Source: Phytophthora quininea
Lineage: Eukaryota > Oomycota > Peronosporomycetes > Peronosporales > Peronosporaceae
DNA length: 30,568 nt
Reading direction: 5' to 3'
Assembly (NCBI GenBank): GCA_011947345.1
Contig: JAAVTG010000863.1
Location: 1-30,568 of the forward strand
The translations under genes were made by a program, and so were the position numbers. Shown here in pieces: positions 18,987-28,200 of this stretch (position 1 is its first letter; each line of letters begins with the position of its first letter). The notes under the pieces are model-generated. The model searched no databases. It saw nothing but the letters and a program-made list of their open reading frames with translations, and was not told the origin of the DNA.

Positions 18987-20038
18987 ATGGCCAGCTCCCT
19001 GCAGCCGCCCAACAGCCACTCGCTCAGCGACATCGTCGGAGGCTTGGCGAGAAGCTCCAGACCTGCTCTTTGGACGCACCCGCTGCGAACTTCAGACGCT
19101 GCTCCTAGCGGATCGCTCCCTCTGTTCGAGGACGTTCTAGCGAGAGCGGAGACACCACTCGAGACTCAAGGCTTTGCCGGTCACAAGAGACTGCCGTCTA
19201 TTGACAGAGCTGCAGACATCTCCCCATTGAACAACAAGAAAGGACGACGAGACAATCAGGAGCAGCAACAGAAAGCCACCAACGGAGCAGCCAAGACCCG
19301 TCGAGAGAGATGCAGAATCAACCAGGCCAGATACAGAGACCGACAGCGGCAGCACGCGGTGGCGATGGAGGACAACATTCAGCACCTCAAGGGCGAGATC
19401 TACAAGCTGGAGCTCAAGAAACAGAGCCTCGTGTCCAGCACCCCCACCAACGAGAGCGTCTGGAACGTGGCGGCCGAGTACTTCCGGCTCTTTCGCCACG
19501 GCTACACGATGCCACCGATAGTAGTGGAGCCTTCAGCCTACGGAAGTGTTTGGACGGAGACCCACGCGCAGTTGGAGTTCCTCCAAAAGACGATGACGTT
19601 GGACGTAACGGACGGGGATTTGTGCGGTGCCGAGGCCATCCTCGAGAGCTGGAGACTGCTGTCGCTTTACCACAAGGACGTAGACGTTCAGCTGCGGAGA
19701 CTGGATAAGGGTCCTGGAGACTCGCTGGTCGCTATGATCTCAACCAGTTTGACCATCACGAACAACACACTGCACCATCTGTACCCGCACTTAGCTAGCG
19801 ACCAGTACAAGCAGAATGAGTTTGCTGAGAAGCTGCAGGGTCAGCGAATTGTGATGAAGGGATCGGTGAGCTTCGACTGGGACCAAGTCCACGGTCGCGT
19901 AGTGCGGATGGAGGGAAAACAGACATGCTGACTCCCATGCTGCGGTTGCTGGGCAGCCTCAAGGACGTGGCGCTGGTGTTTGACGGAGCATTTATTACCC
20001 CAGAGTGCAGAATAGTTTTAAGCGACCGTCGTAGCTAA
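18987..20038 (+). CDS. bZIP2, Cys-type oomycete bZIP transcription factor
   Basis: This is a paralogue of bZIP1. The start is MASSLQPPNSHSLSD. The basic region RRERCRINQARYRDRQRQ carries Cys109 in place of the invariant Asn. The zipper heptads are M127, L134, L141 and L148. The shared C-terminal region follows (TPTNESVWNVAAEYFRLFRHGY at 153-173). At 19916-19919 the run AAAA needs one more A. As written the frame ends at 19931, but with the extra base it continues through MLTPMLRLLGSLKDV and VFDGAFITPEC to TAA 20036-20038, matching the paralogues to the end. I therefore place the real stop at 20038 (about 350 aa). Its 3' end faces bZIP3 only 23 bp away. Confidence 0.88.
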
Positions 20039-20061
20039 GGAGGGAAGTGGTATTCAGTGAT

Positions 20062-21086
20062 TTACACGACAAACTTTAGCTCTGGAGACAGCGCTGCTCT
20101 GCTGAAAATTCGAGCCACGTCTCGGAGGTTTCCTAGCACGCCGAGCATCGGTGAGAGCAAGTCCGCAGTGGATTCCATCCTCACGACTCGCCCGTTGATG
20201 TTGTCCCAGTCAAACCGGACGGACCCGCGCACCACAAGCCGCTTGTTCAACATCTTCATGCCAAGTGCCGTCCATTCCTCGCGCTCCACCAAGTGGGGGT
20301 ACACGTACTGTAGCGTGTTCTCCGTAATGGTGAGACTGGTCGAGGTTTTCGCCACTAGAGACTCCCCGGCCCCTTCTCCAGCCGCCTGAGGTTCACTTGC
20401 AAGTCCTTGTGGTAGAGCGAGAGCAGCCGCCAGTTCTCGAGGATGGCCTCGATACCGCACAAGTCTCCGTCCATCACGTCGGTCGCCATGGTCTTTTGCA
20501 TGAACTCCAGCTGAACGTGGGAATGACACGCGCTCTTCACGTCCGAGGCTGGCTCCATCAACGGCACCATGTAGCCGTGGCGAAAGAGCCGGAAGTGCTC
20601 GGCCGCGACGTTCCACACGGTCTCGTTGGTCGGCGCGCAGCGGATGATCGTCATCTTGTCGACCTCGAATTTGTAGATGTCCTCCTTGAGCTGCTGGATG
20701 CTGTCTTGCAGCCCCACCGCGTATTTGCGCTGTCGGTTCCGGTAGCGAGCCTGGTTGATTCGACATCGCTCCTTCCGAGTCTTCGGCGCAGGTATCGTCA
20801 ATGCTTGGCGGTTGACCGATGAATCATCCTCGGTTTGCTCGAATTCGGGTCTCTCGTCTGCCATAGCTTCACCAGCTCGTCGCTTATGACCCGCATGGGC
20901 CCTCAACTCGTTCCCCGTCACCACCCCAGCGATCAGTTCAAGCGACTGAGGTTTGGTCGGATAGTTCGACCCCAGTGCTTGACGACGCTGGAGCGGCTGT
21001 AGGGGGACATGCTGCGCTGCATGACGTCGCCAATGACGACGTCGCTGAGGGAGCTGCTGTTCGGTGGGCAGAGAGTTGGTCGCCAT
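20062..21086 (-). CDS. bZIP3, Cys-type oomycete bZIP transcription factor
   Basis: This is a paralogue on the opposite strand. The start at 21086 (MATNSL, then PPNSSSLSDVV in another frame) is set by the conserved N-terminal block. The basic region RKERCRINQARYRNRQRK has Cys in place of the invariant Asn. The zipper is weak (L, L, F, M at heptad spacing). The C-terminal region has VAAEHFRLFRHGYMVP, FMQKTMATDVMDGDLCG and VRFDWDNINGRVVRMES and ends ALSPELKFVV. Three frame breaks: a CT unit short in CTCTCT (21070-21076), one G short at 20970-20973 and one G short at 20364-20367. All are repaired by lengthening the repeat. The corrected protein is about 342 aa. It is likely functional. Confidence 0.85.
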
Positions 21087-21104
21087 GGTTGTGCTCGGCA
21101 TCTT

Positions 21105-21120
21105 GGCGGATGAATGGAGA
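21105..21120 (-). promoter_or_regulatory. Putative initiator of bZIP3
   Basis: TCTCCATTCATCCGCC on the minus strand lies 19-34 bp upstream of the start. It has the CATTC core of the oomycete initiator but deviates downstream. Confidence 0.3.
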
Positions 21121-21245
21121 GTGGGGCTGCTGCTAGTCACGAGCTGATTATCGCATCTTTGGATGACACCGTCCGGTGTGCAGCTGTCGCGTGAAAGCAC
21201 TGGGCTGTCATCGCTGATCGCGAGCCCACACGCTTGTTGCGTTAT

Positions 21246-21297
21246 TGAGTCAACTCGGATGTCGTGAATCCGCAGACTTTCTGCACCACGTCACGTT
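21246..21297. promoter_or_regulatory. AP-1-like and ACGT-core sites upstream of bZIP3
   Basis: TGAGTCA (21246-21252), the AP-1/GCN4-type bZIP site, and CACGTCACGT (21287-21296), two ACGT cores, lie 160-210 bp upstream of the bZIP3 start. They are candidate sites for bZIP control. Whether Cys-type bZIPs bind these sequences is not known to me. Confidence 0.35.
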
Positions 21298-21416
21298 GGC
21301 GTTGTTCATCTCAACAAGCAACACATCTGGCTGCGTGCCGTCGACGTAAAATTCGGATCAGCGCAAGCAATGATGCCGAACGCTCCTACGCCACGTGGAG
21401 TAAAGCTCGCTAGGAA

Positions 21417-22311
21417 CTATTCGCAGTCGTCTCTCCGTTGGATTCTACAGTCAGGAGAGATACAGGCTCTGTCAAACACAGGATTCACGCCATCGAGGCT
21501 TCCAAATAGCTGCAGCATTAGCGCAAGCAAGTATGTCAACCCGCGACTCCATAATCGCTGATGGAGCAAAGAACTGCCGAGCTGCCACAGCTTCAGGTCG
21601 CTAACCAAGTGAGGGTTCAGGTGCCGTAGCGTACTCTCTGTGACTGTGAGACTCAGTGTGGTCGTGGCGACGAGCGAGTCTCCAGGACCATGTTGCAGCC
21701 TCTTGAGATGGAGATGCAAGTCCTTGTGGTGGAATGACAACGCTTTCCAATGCTGCAGGATTTCTTGTGGACCGCAGAGAGTTCCGTCCGTCACATCCAC
21801 TGTCATTGCTCGTTGGAAGAAGTCGAGTTGGGCATCACGCCGCCCCGGACTCGGTAATTCGTTGGAGATGGATGGCGGCGCCATATCCGTGGCGAAACAG
21901 TCGAAAGTACTCGGCCACGACACTCTACGCCGTTCGGCTTGTCAAGGTGCAGCAAATAGCCGCCTGCCTTCGGATTTCGAGGTCATAGACCTCATCTCGC
22001 AGTTCTTGGACGTAGTGTGCCAGGCCCTGCTTGCTCCTGTAACGCGCTTGGTTGCGGCGACCTTATTCTCTGCGGTGTGCGATAGCTTCGGCAGTGTTTA
22101 TCAACCCATTCGACTTCGGTAGCGCCTCGGTACATCGGAACCCGACTCCACATCTCTGTTTGTGCTGCTGCAGTCTTCGTGGATCCAATTCAAGTACAGT
22201 AGTTGTTGGCCATAGCCACAGTACTTGAGTGGGGAAAGGAATTGTGTCGATCTGCGCTCCCGAGTAGCGTTTATAGTGATGACGTGCTTGTGAGCAAAGA
22301 CGTCGACACAA
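21417..22311 (-). pseudogene. bZIP4, decayed bZIP paralogue
   Basis: The DNA follows the same family plan but is broken by more than undercalls. The basic region reads RRE-stop-GRRNQARYRSKQ: TAA (22063-22065) stands where Arg is expected and Gly replaces the family Cys. The helix LAHYVQELRDEVYDLEIRR follows. TAG (21925-21927) replaces the Trp of the NESVWNVAAEYF block. The frame shifts after FRHGY (about 21883) by loss of about 2 bp. Near 21540 about 20 codons including the FDWD segment are missing, joining RLWSRG directly to LLALMLQLFGSLDGV. The C-terminus ends ACISPDCRI. The 5' limit is a guess from the open frame reaching 22311. It is divergent from bZIP5, about 300 bp away. Confidence 0.8.
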
Positions 22312-22467
22312 CTTGCCGGACGGGAAGGCCTGGGGCTGTCAGCACCGTATCCCCGCCATTCATTGAGACAAAGAGTGTTCATCGCCATCTTCTGCTCCGT
22401 TGAAGCCGTGGCGAGTTTCACGGATCGCGAGCTCTTCGACCTGGAGCGGATGGTTGTATCCATCGAT

Positions 22468-22477
22468 CACGTGACGT
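22468..22477. promoter_or_regulatory. G-box/CRE-like site upstream of bZIP5
   Basis: CACGTGACGT carries two overlapping-type ACGT cores, 136-145 bp upstream of the bZIP5 start. It resembles classical bZIP targets. A perfect palindrome ATCACGTGAT also occurs at 23635-23644, at the 3' end of the same gene. Function is inferred only. Confidence 0.35.
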
Positions 22478-22591
22478 TCTACTCAATGGTTTGAGCTCTC
22501 GCCATCCTTGTTCACGAGCTTGCTGTCGCTGCTGAGGGCATGTCATCGCAGATGGCCTGGTGGCTGTAGATCTAGAGCAACCGCTTGGTCT

Positions 22592-22605
22592 TTCATTCTC
22601 CAATC
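22592..22605 (+). promoter_or_regulatory. Initiator of bZIP5
   Basis: TTCATTCTCCAATC matches the oomycete initiator TCATTYYNCAWT without mismatch over its core, 8-21 bp before the ATG at 22613. This implies a very short leader and supports 22613, not the upstream in-frame ATG at 22508, as the start. Confidence 0.65.
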
Positions 22606-22612
22606 GGCAGTC

Positions 22613-23653
22613 ATGGACAGCTCCCTCTACCCGCCCAACCGCCATTCCCTCAGGGACACAATCGTCGGTGGTATCGTACAGCCCACGGACCATCGATTCG
22701 ACTATTCGAGCGAGCAGTACTGCAACGTGGTTACCCCGTCAAGCTCTTCCTTTCATCGGCCAAGTTCTATTGCGGTTCAAGACGAGGCATCGGAGCGAAA
22801 GCGCTCGACTCAGCTCCAGTCTTTGACACCGTCGAAGCCGCGGCTAGGGTTTGCTCAGCGATCCAAGTCGCGTCGGGAGCGTTGCAGGATCAACCAAGCT
22901 CACTACCGTAACAAGCAGCGTCAGCACGTGGAACATCTCGAGAGTGGCGTTCAGCAGCTACATAGCAACATCGACGCTCTCCAAGCTAAGAAGCAGAAGC
23001 TCATCCGCAGCGCCCCAACAGGCGAGAAAATGTGGAATGTGGCGGTGGAATACTTTCGACTCTTTCGACACGGCTACATGATCCCTCCCATTGCTACGGA
23101 CCCTGCAACCAGCACCCCAGAACGGTCTCAGCTCGAGTTCCTTCAGGCAACGATGGTGCCAGATATGAGCCACGGAGCCTTTGACATTCTGGAGCAGTGG
23201 AGACACTTCTCGCTTCACCACAAGGACGTCAACTACCGGTTGAAGCGGCTGGAGCGAGGTCTGGGCGATTCACTAAAGGCCACGACAACCACCAGCTTCA
23301 CTATTACCGAGAGCACATTGATGAACTTGTTCCCGTATTTGTGCAGTTTTGAGGACGACAACGATGGCGAGTGGTCGCAAATTGCCAAGCGACTGCTGAA
23401 CCAGAGGCTCGAGGTGCAAGGATCAGTGAATTTCCACTGGGACAGCGCTCGTGGTCGAGTGATGCGGTTGGAAACACAAAGTGATCTGTTATCGCCGGTG
23501 CTGAAGCTGCTCGGCAGTCTCCAAGACGCCGTTGCTGTCTTTGACGGCGCTCTCATCACTCCAGAATGCAAACTACTCGTTAGAGGGAAGGAAGGCGGCA
23601 ATGTCAGCCCAGCGGTTGACTCGAAGTGTCATGCATCACGTGATCCTTGTTGA
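22613..23653 (+). CDS. bZIP5, Cys-type oomycete bZIP transcription factor, 346 aa
   Basis: The start at 22613 gives MDSSLYPPNRHSLRD, the family N-terminus, directly after a perfect initiator core. The basic region RRERCRINQAHYRNKQRQ carries Cys91 in place of the invariant Asn. Leucines L109, L116, L123 and L130 form four clean heptads, the best zipper of the five. The shared block MWNVAVEYFRLFRHGYMIPP follows, where TPTNE is changed to APTGE, and then FLQATMVPDMSHG, VNFHWDSARGRVMRLET and LLSPVLKLLGSLQD. The frame is intact and the tail after PECKLLVRG is longer than in the paralogues. A hAT transposon relic begins within about 130 bp of the stop. Confidence 0.92.
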   Translation: MDSSLYPPNRHSLRDTIVGGIVQPTDHRFDYSSEQYCNVVTPSSSSFHRPSSIAVQDEASERKRSTQLQSLTPSKPRLGFAQRSKSRRERCRINQAHYRNKQRQHVEHLESGVQQLHSNIDALQAKKQKLIRSAPTGEKMWNVAVEYFRLFRHGYMIPPIATDPATSTPERSQLEFLQATMVPDMSHGAFDILEQWRHFSLHHKDVNYRLKRLERGLGDSLKATTTTSFTITESTLMNLFPYLCSFEDDNDGEWSQIAKRLLNQRLEVQGSVNFHWDSARGRVMRLETQSDLLSPVLKLLGSLQDAVAVFDGALITPECKLLVRGKEGGNVSPAVDSKCHASRDPC

Positions 23654-23724
23654 CGACGCCGTCTCTCCTCGGATTTGAGGCGACATCGATGATGGCGAAT
23701 GCTGATCGCCAGGCATGCTCTATC

Positions 23725-25075
23725 GGGGCATTATGCACATAAAAAGCCAAAAACCCTTTTGAAACTCTCCAGGAGTGCCCATTTTGCCGCTCGGATTCTA
23801 GGCTGTTGAAGGAGTTCTCCAGCCAACATTTGCTGTTACCTACATACCGACACGTTGGGAGTTGATACACGATGCATGCCACTTTCTGTTGAAGAACTAC
23901 GTTCGTCTTGGGATTCTCCAAGACGAAAAGGCTAACACGAAATCGAGTGACGCATGGTGGTTGTGCCTATTTGTGGTCTGCAAGTTGACCGAGAAGATCC
24001 GCGCCTGCTTTCGCAAGCTGCAGTATAAAACGGTTACTATGCGCGAACAATACGCTGCTCTGAATGAACTCCACTTATCACTGGCGTTGAAATTTGAAAG
24101 CGAAATGACGAAGGTGAGCCAACTGTCGATTCACCAAAGGTCTCTGAGCATTAACCGTGATGCTGCCTTCACTCAAGAGACCTTTTCGACAAGATTGCCA
24201 CGGGACACCACAATGTTCATACATGCCGTCAAGGAGCTGAAGTGGGTTTCGCTGGCATGGCTCTGGACCAACCAAACATCCACGAGCATCAAGATGGCGA
24301 AGAGGCTTTGGAAGTTTCAGCGCATCTGGCGGACATGGTAGACGAAGATACCCCGAGTTTCCACGAGGATGAAGACATACCACAACTCAATGAAGTAAAT
24401 GAACCGACTGAATCCCAGCAATCAACGAGTCAGCAAGACTTGGTGGAAGCTGTTACTACAGCTCAGACCGTGATGATCGACGGAATTACCGATATCAAGC
24501 TCGATATTGCAGCAGAAGCCCGCGATGCGCCTCCAACGAGGTCGATTGACATCGTGAAGTGTACGGATGGAGCGTTCCGTCGTCTGCTGATCGCTCATTC
24601 AGCAAAATTGCAAGAATACCTAGGTGAATCGGCAACCGAGGAGATCTGGAGCCAGCGCAAGAACCTGATCCACGAATACAAGCTAAAGCGTGATGTTTGC
24701 ATAAAGGTGAAGGATCAAGGTGATCTGTCGCTTGAAGACGCGTGGGCTAAAGTCGAACCTTGTGGTGAATTTGGAGCGCTCATCGAATTTGCTGTTGGTC
24801 TCGCAAGTATTGCTCCAGGAACCCATACTGTGGAAGGGGATTTCAGTACGCTAAACGGTGTAGCTGGTCCACAGAAGAACTGCAAGCGCGTCAATACTTC
24901 GAAGTCATGGAGCTGGCAGACAGATTGGAGTCAAGCAAGAAGGTTATAGCACAACAGTGAGTTTCTGATCCAACAGAGCGTACGTAGGCTAACCTCACGT
25001 ACATTTCCATGCGTAAGCTAGTGCCCTTTAGGGTTTTCTGGCAATTCAATACATTTCCTGTGCAATGCCCCTTTG
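23725..25075. repeat. Candidate terminal inverted repeats around the hAT relic
   Basis: GGGGCATTATGCACA (23725-23739) and the reverse complement of TGTGCAATGCCCC (25059-25071) agree apart from a 2 bp gap. A further AATGCCCCG lies at 25124-25132. They flank the hAT-like coding sequence in the right orientation. The 8 bp flanks do not match as a target-site duplication would, so this is tentative. Confidence 0.35.
23787..24960 (+). pseudogene. hAT-family transposase, N-terminally truncated
   Basis: The order is hAT-like: IPTRWELIHDACHFLLKNY (about 23845-23900, the TRW motif), FRKLQYKTVTMREQYAALNEL (about 24015-24075), an acidic Glu/Asp/Gln-rich stretch (24300-24430), KLQEYLGE and a helical region, then the dimerisation segment GTHTVEGDFSTLN (about 24818-24855) and LQARQYFEVMELADRLESS up to TGA 24958. 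Two frame breaks are repaired by one extra base in a run: GGG near 24253 and CC near 24870. No BED zinc finger or first catalytic Asp region is found upstream, and a TAG closes the frame at about 23803. It is therefore a 5'-truncated copy, although its C-terminal half is well kept. Confidence 0.75.
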
Positions 25076-25295
25076 AAGTTTCCCAACTCTGCCCATTTTA
25101 CATCAAATCCCATCGACTTTCAAAATGCCCCGTTTGAGCATGCCTGCTGATCGCGCGCGCGATCAACGCTGGCAGGACGTTTGTATGGACACTGCATGAA
25201 CATAGGGCATTCGCAGCTCGCAATCGATGATGACCCAAAATCTAGCTAGATAACACAGCTGTGAGTGACCTTGCCAAATTGAAAGTAATCCTCCT
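24961..25295. other. Intergenic region hAT / CFAP47, no gene seen
   Basis: 335 bp of AT-richer sequence holds the candidate hAT end and a CG run (GATCGCGCGCGCGATC, a perfect 16 bp palindrome at about 25149-25164). It is the 3' flank of the minus-strand flagellar gene. No coding signal was seen. Confidence 0.5.
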
Positions 25296-28200
25296 TCATC
25301 TACTTCGTTTAGCTCGACCACCACGTTGTTCGCTGGTGGGTCCGCTACTTGCAGTGGTGATGCCCAATCGTGCTCTTGAAGCGCTTGAGCTGAGACTTAA
25401 ACTGCTGGTCGGTCCGCTCGTTCGACTGCCCGGCGTCGCATCCGGATAAGCTCCTTTGACATTGAAAGTCCACTGCATCTCCTCGGTGGTGATCACAAGC
25501 TGTCCGGACTGCATCTTGCCATAGCCAGTGGGGGTGAACGAGACCACAAACGACGCTCCGTCCTCGCTCCCGTACGGGGCAGCTCTCCCTCACTGGGATA
25601 GACTGTGAATGCACTCGACGAGCCGATGGAGAACTCGGCCTGGAACGCCGCCGACTCTCGGAACTGGTTGCGAAGTTGGAAGCCGATGCTGGACGTTTGG
25701 TTCAGACTCGACTCGATGGAGAGCACGTCGTCTACTGGCGGGTCGCCAGCATCGAGAGCGACATCAAAGCGCCACAGTCCGCCACTTTGTTTCTTAACCA
25801 ACAAGGCGATCGATCCTCGATATGGTCGCAGCGGCTCAAAGCGAATCGTGTACGGGAGACTGAGACTCGGTCGAGAATTTGAGAGCAATGGCAACGGTGT
25901 CACAGTTAACGCCCGCTCGATGGCTCTGGCGGTCGCCATCGGGCCAAATCGCTCTGCGTCGATGTCCCATTCCACCGTGAAGATTTCGTTCTCCAAGTCC
26001 ATTCCATCAGGAGCGGCGAGCAGTTCACACTCAACGCGCTTCTCAACCAAGTCGCGGGCTTGACATGCTAACGTTGCAAGAACTCTAGGGTGGAGAGGAG
26101 CTTCAGCTATGCCACGCAGCGGATATCGCCACTCAAGCTCTGCGTACTCGTCTCCGCCGTTGACAATGAGCTCGGCTCGGGTCTCACTCACTACACGCGG
26201 TAAAAACGAGATGGGAACCTGAAGCAGCCCAAAGCTCTCGAGGAGAGCCCGCTTCTTCTTGAGCACCATGTCGAACACTGGGGAAGCAGTGGACGCTGGT
26301 TTGGCCTTTGGCGAAGACGATTTCCTTCCTCTTCAGTCACAAGTTTCACGTCGACACGCAGGGGAGCAGCGAAAGGATTCTTGAAGGCAAACAGCGTCGA
26401 AGCTGCTTCTTGAACGCGCGCAGTCACCACAAGAGGTTTCATCACACTGGGAGCTCGACCTCGACCACGAACAGTAAACTCCCAATCACTCGCGACGTCT
26501 TTCTCGAAGAAAACGATGCTGGTACTCTCAAAGTCGGACAGTGACGACGGCGTATACTCGACAATGACACTAGCTCGACCGAACGGAGAGAGCAGCACCC
26601 GAGTTGGCACTTTGGTCGAGTTGATTGCAGAATTTGAGCCTTTGATGGAGAAATTGCGTGTGTTGCTGATGCGGTACTGCAGGTGAAGCTCTTGGTTGCT
26701 CGGGTTCTGGATCCACAGTGGCTGTGTACAGACATCCCCGACAGCACACGACATATTGTCGAGCTCTTGTGGTGCTGCAGACTCGGCGATGAGCTTCAGT
26801 CGATACCAAAACTGCCCGATAGCATCGCTGGAAAATAAAATTGCTCCTTCCTCTCCTTCAGTAACCAGCAAAGGTGAGTAGACCAATTCGTACACTCCAG
26901 ACTGCTTGGCTTCTAGTGTGAACGTAGCAGCACCGAGTAGGCCGCGACCTTGGAGCTCGACAGCGAAAGTAGTTTCACTGTCCAAAGGATTCGCCAGACC
27001 AATCTCCACACCCACAGCTTCTCGTACAGGAGCTCTCATTTCCAGCGTGGTCTCTGGCTCTGGTGGACTAACCGAAGCCTCCACCGTGTACCACAGATAT
27101 TCGTTCGTTGCTTCGTTCGTGAACGTCACCGAACCAAAGTACGACCCGCTTACCAGAGGGCTGAACGTCAGGGGGTATATGACTTTGCGGGCTGATCCGC
27201 TACCGCCAGAAACTGTAATCGTGGAGGCCCCAACCACATCTCGTAAATCGGACTCGACCTTGAAAACCTGCGGGGCATTTGCGTCTCCACCAGGGAGAGC
27301 AACCACGTCGAAATGGTGTAAAACACTAGCACGGGCTTGACACGACAGCACGACGTGGTCCTGAGCAAGTGGTTCTTCGCCATAGCCGCTCAGTTCGAAC
27401 TCGAATTGTTGCTGTGTCGATGTGTTTAAAAGCACAAAGTTCTGGTCTCGTGGTACATCCAAGACGGCGTGAAACTCAGGGGATAAGTCGCCGACCTCTT
27501 GGCAGGAACTACGAGACTCGGTGGGCCTGAAAACATCGACGCAGGAGCTTTCCCGTTGCCATTTGCGGTCGCAGTGTCAGTGTTGCCATTGCTGAAAATC
27601 GCTTTGAGTGACCACGTCGTATCCGTCGGGTTGGAAAAAGGGATCTCTTGCACGATGGTGTGTCGAGCTGGGGCCACGAATTCCAGCTGGGTCTTGATGT
27701 TTGGCTCTTTGACTTTCGCCACGAGGTCGTACACCCGAAACTCGGTACTACCACACGTCGTGTTGCGGGACCGTAGCAGCAGTTTGCAAGCGTAGCGACC
27801 TGCTCCTTTGGCTGGAAGTCGATGAGAACACTATTTGTGCCAGCGAGCGAAAACCGAGGGGTACTAAGTCGTGCTTGGTTGGTTTTCAGAGGCATTTTCG
27901 GACCCGAGTTAGTGTCGTTGCCAGACCCGTCGGATCTTCCCGACACGGGCATTTGCTTAGCTGCCCCAGTAGTTAAGGTTAACTCTGGGAGCGTTGCCGA
28001 GAAGAACGGAGAGTTGAAATCCACGTGGAAATTCGCGTGGTGGGTCTCTTCGCAGCGTTTGAGACCGTCTTTCAGTTTTGCTCGCAAGTGGCCACTGGCA
28101 CGCTCAACAAACACAGTCAGTGCACGAGACAGCAGAGGGTTCTTGATCGGGATTGTCAGCTCTCGGACGAACCGGAAGCGGGCAGCTCCAGCCCCAGCTC

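Noticed and set aside
20397..20822. Plus-strand open frame of 141 codons within bZIP3
   Set aside because: It is antisense to the conserved bZIP coding strand, with no domain of its own.
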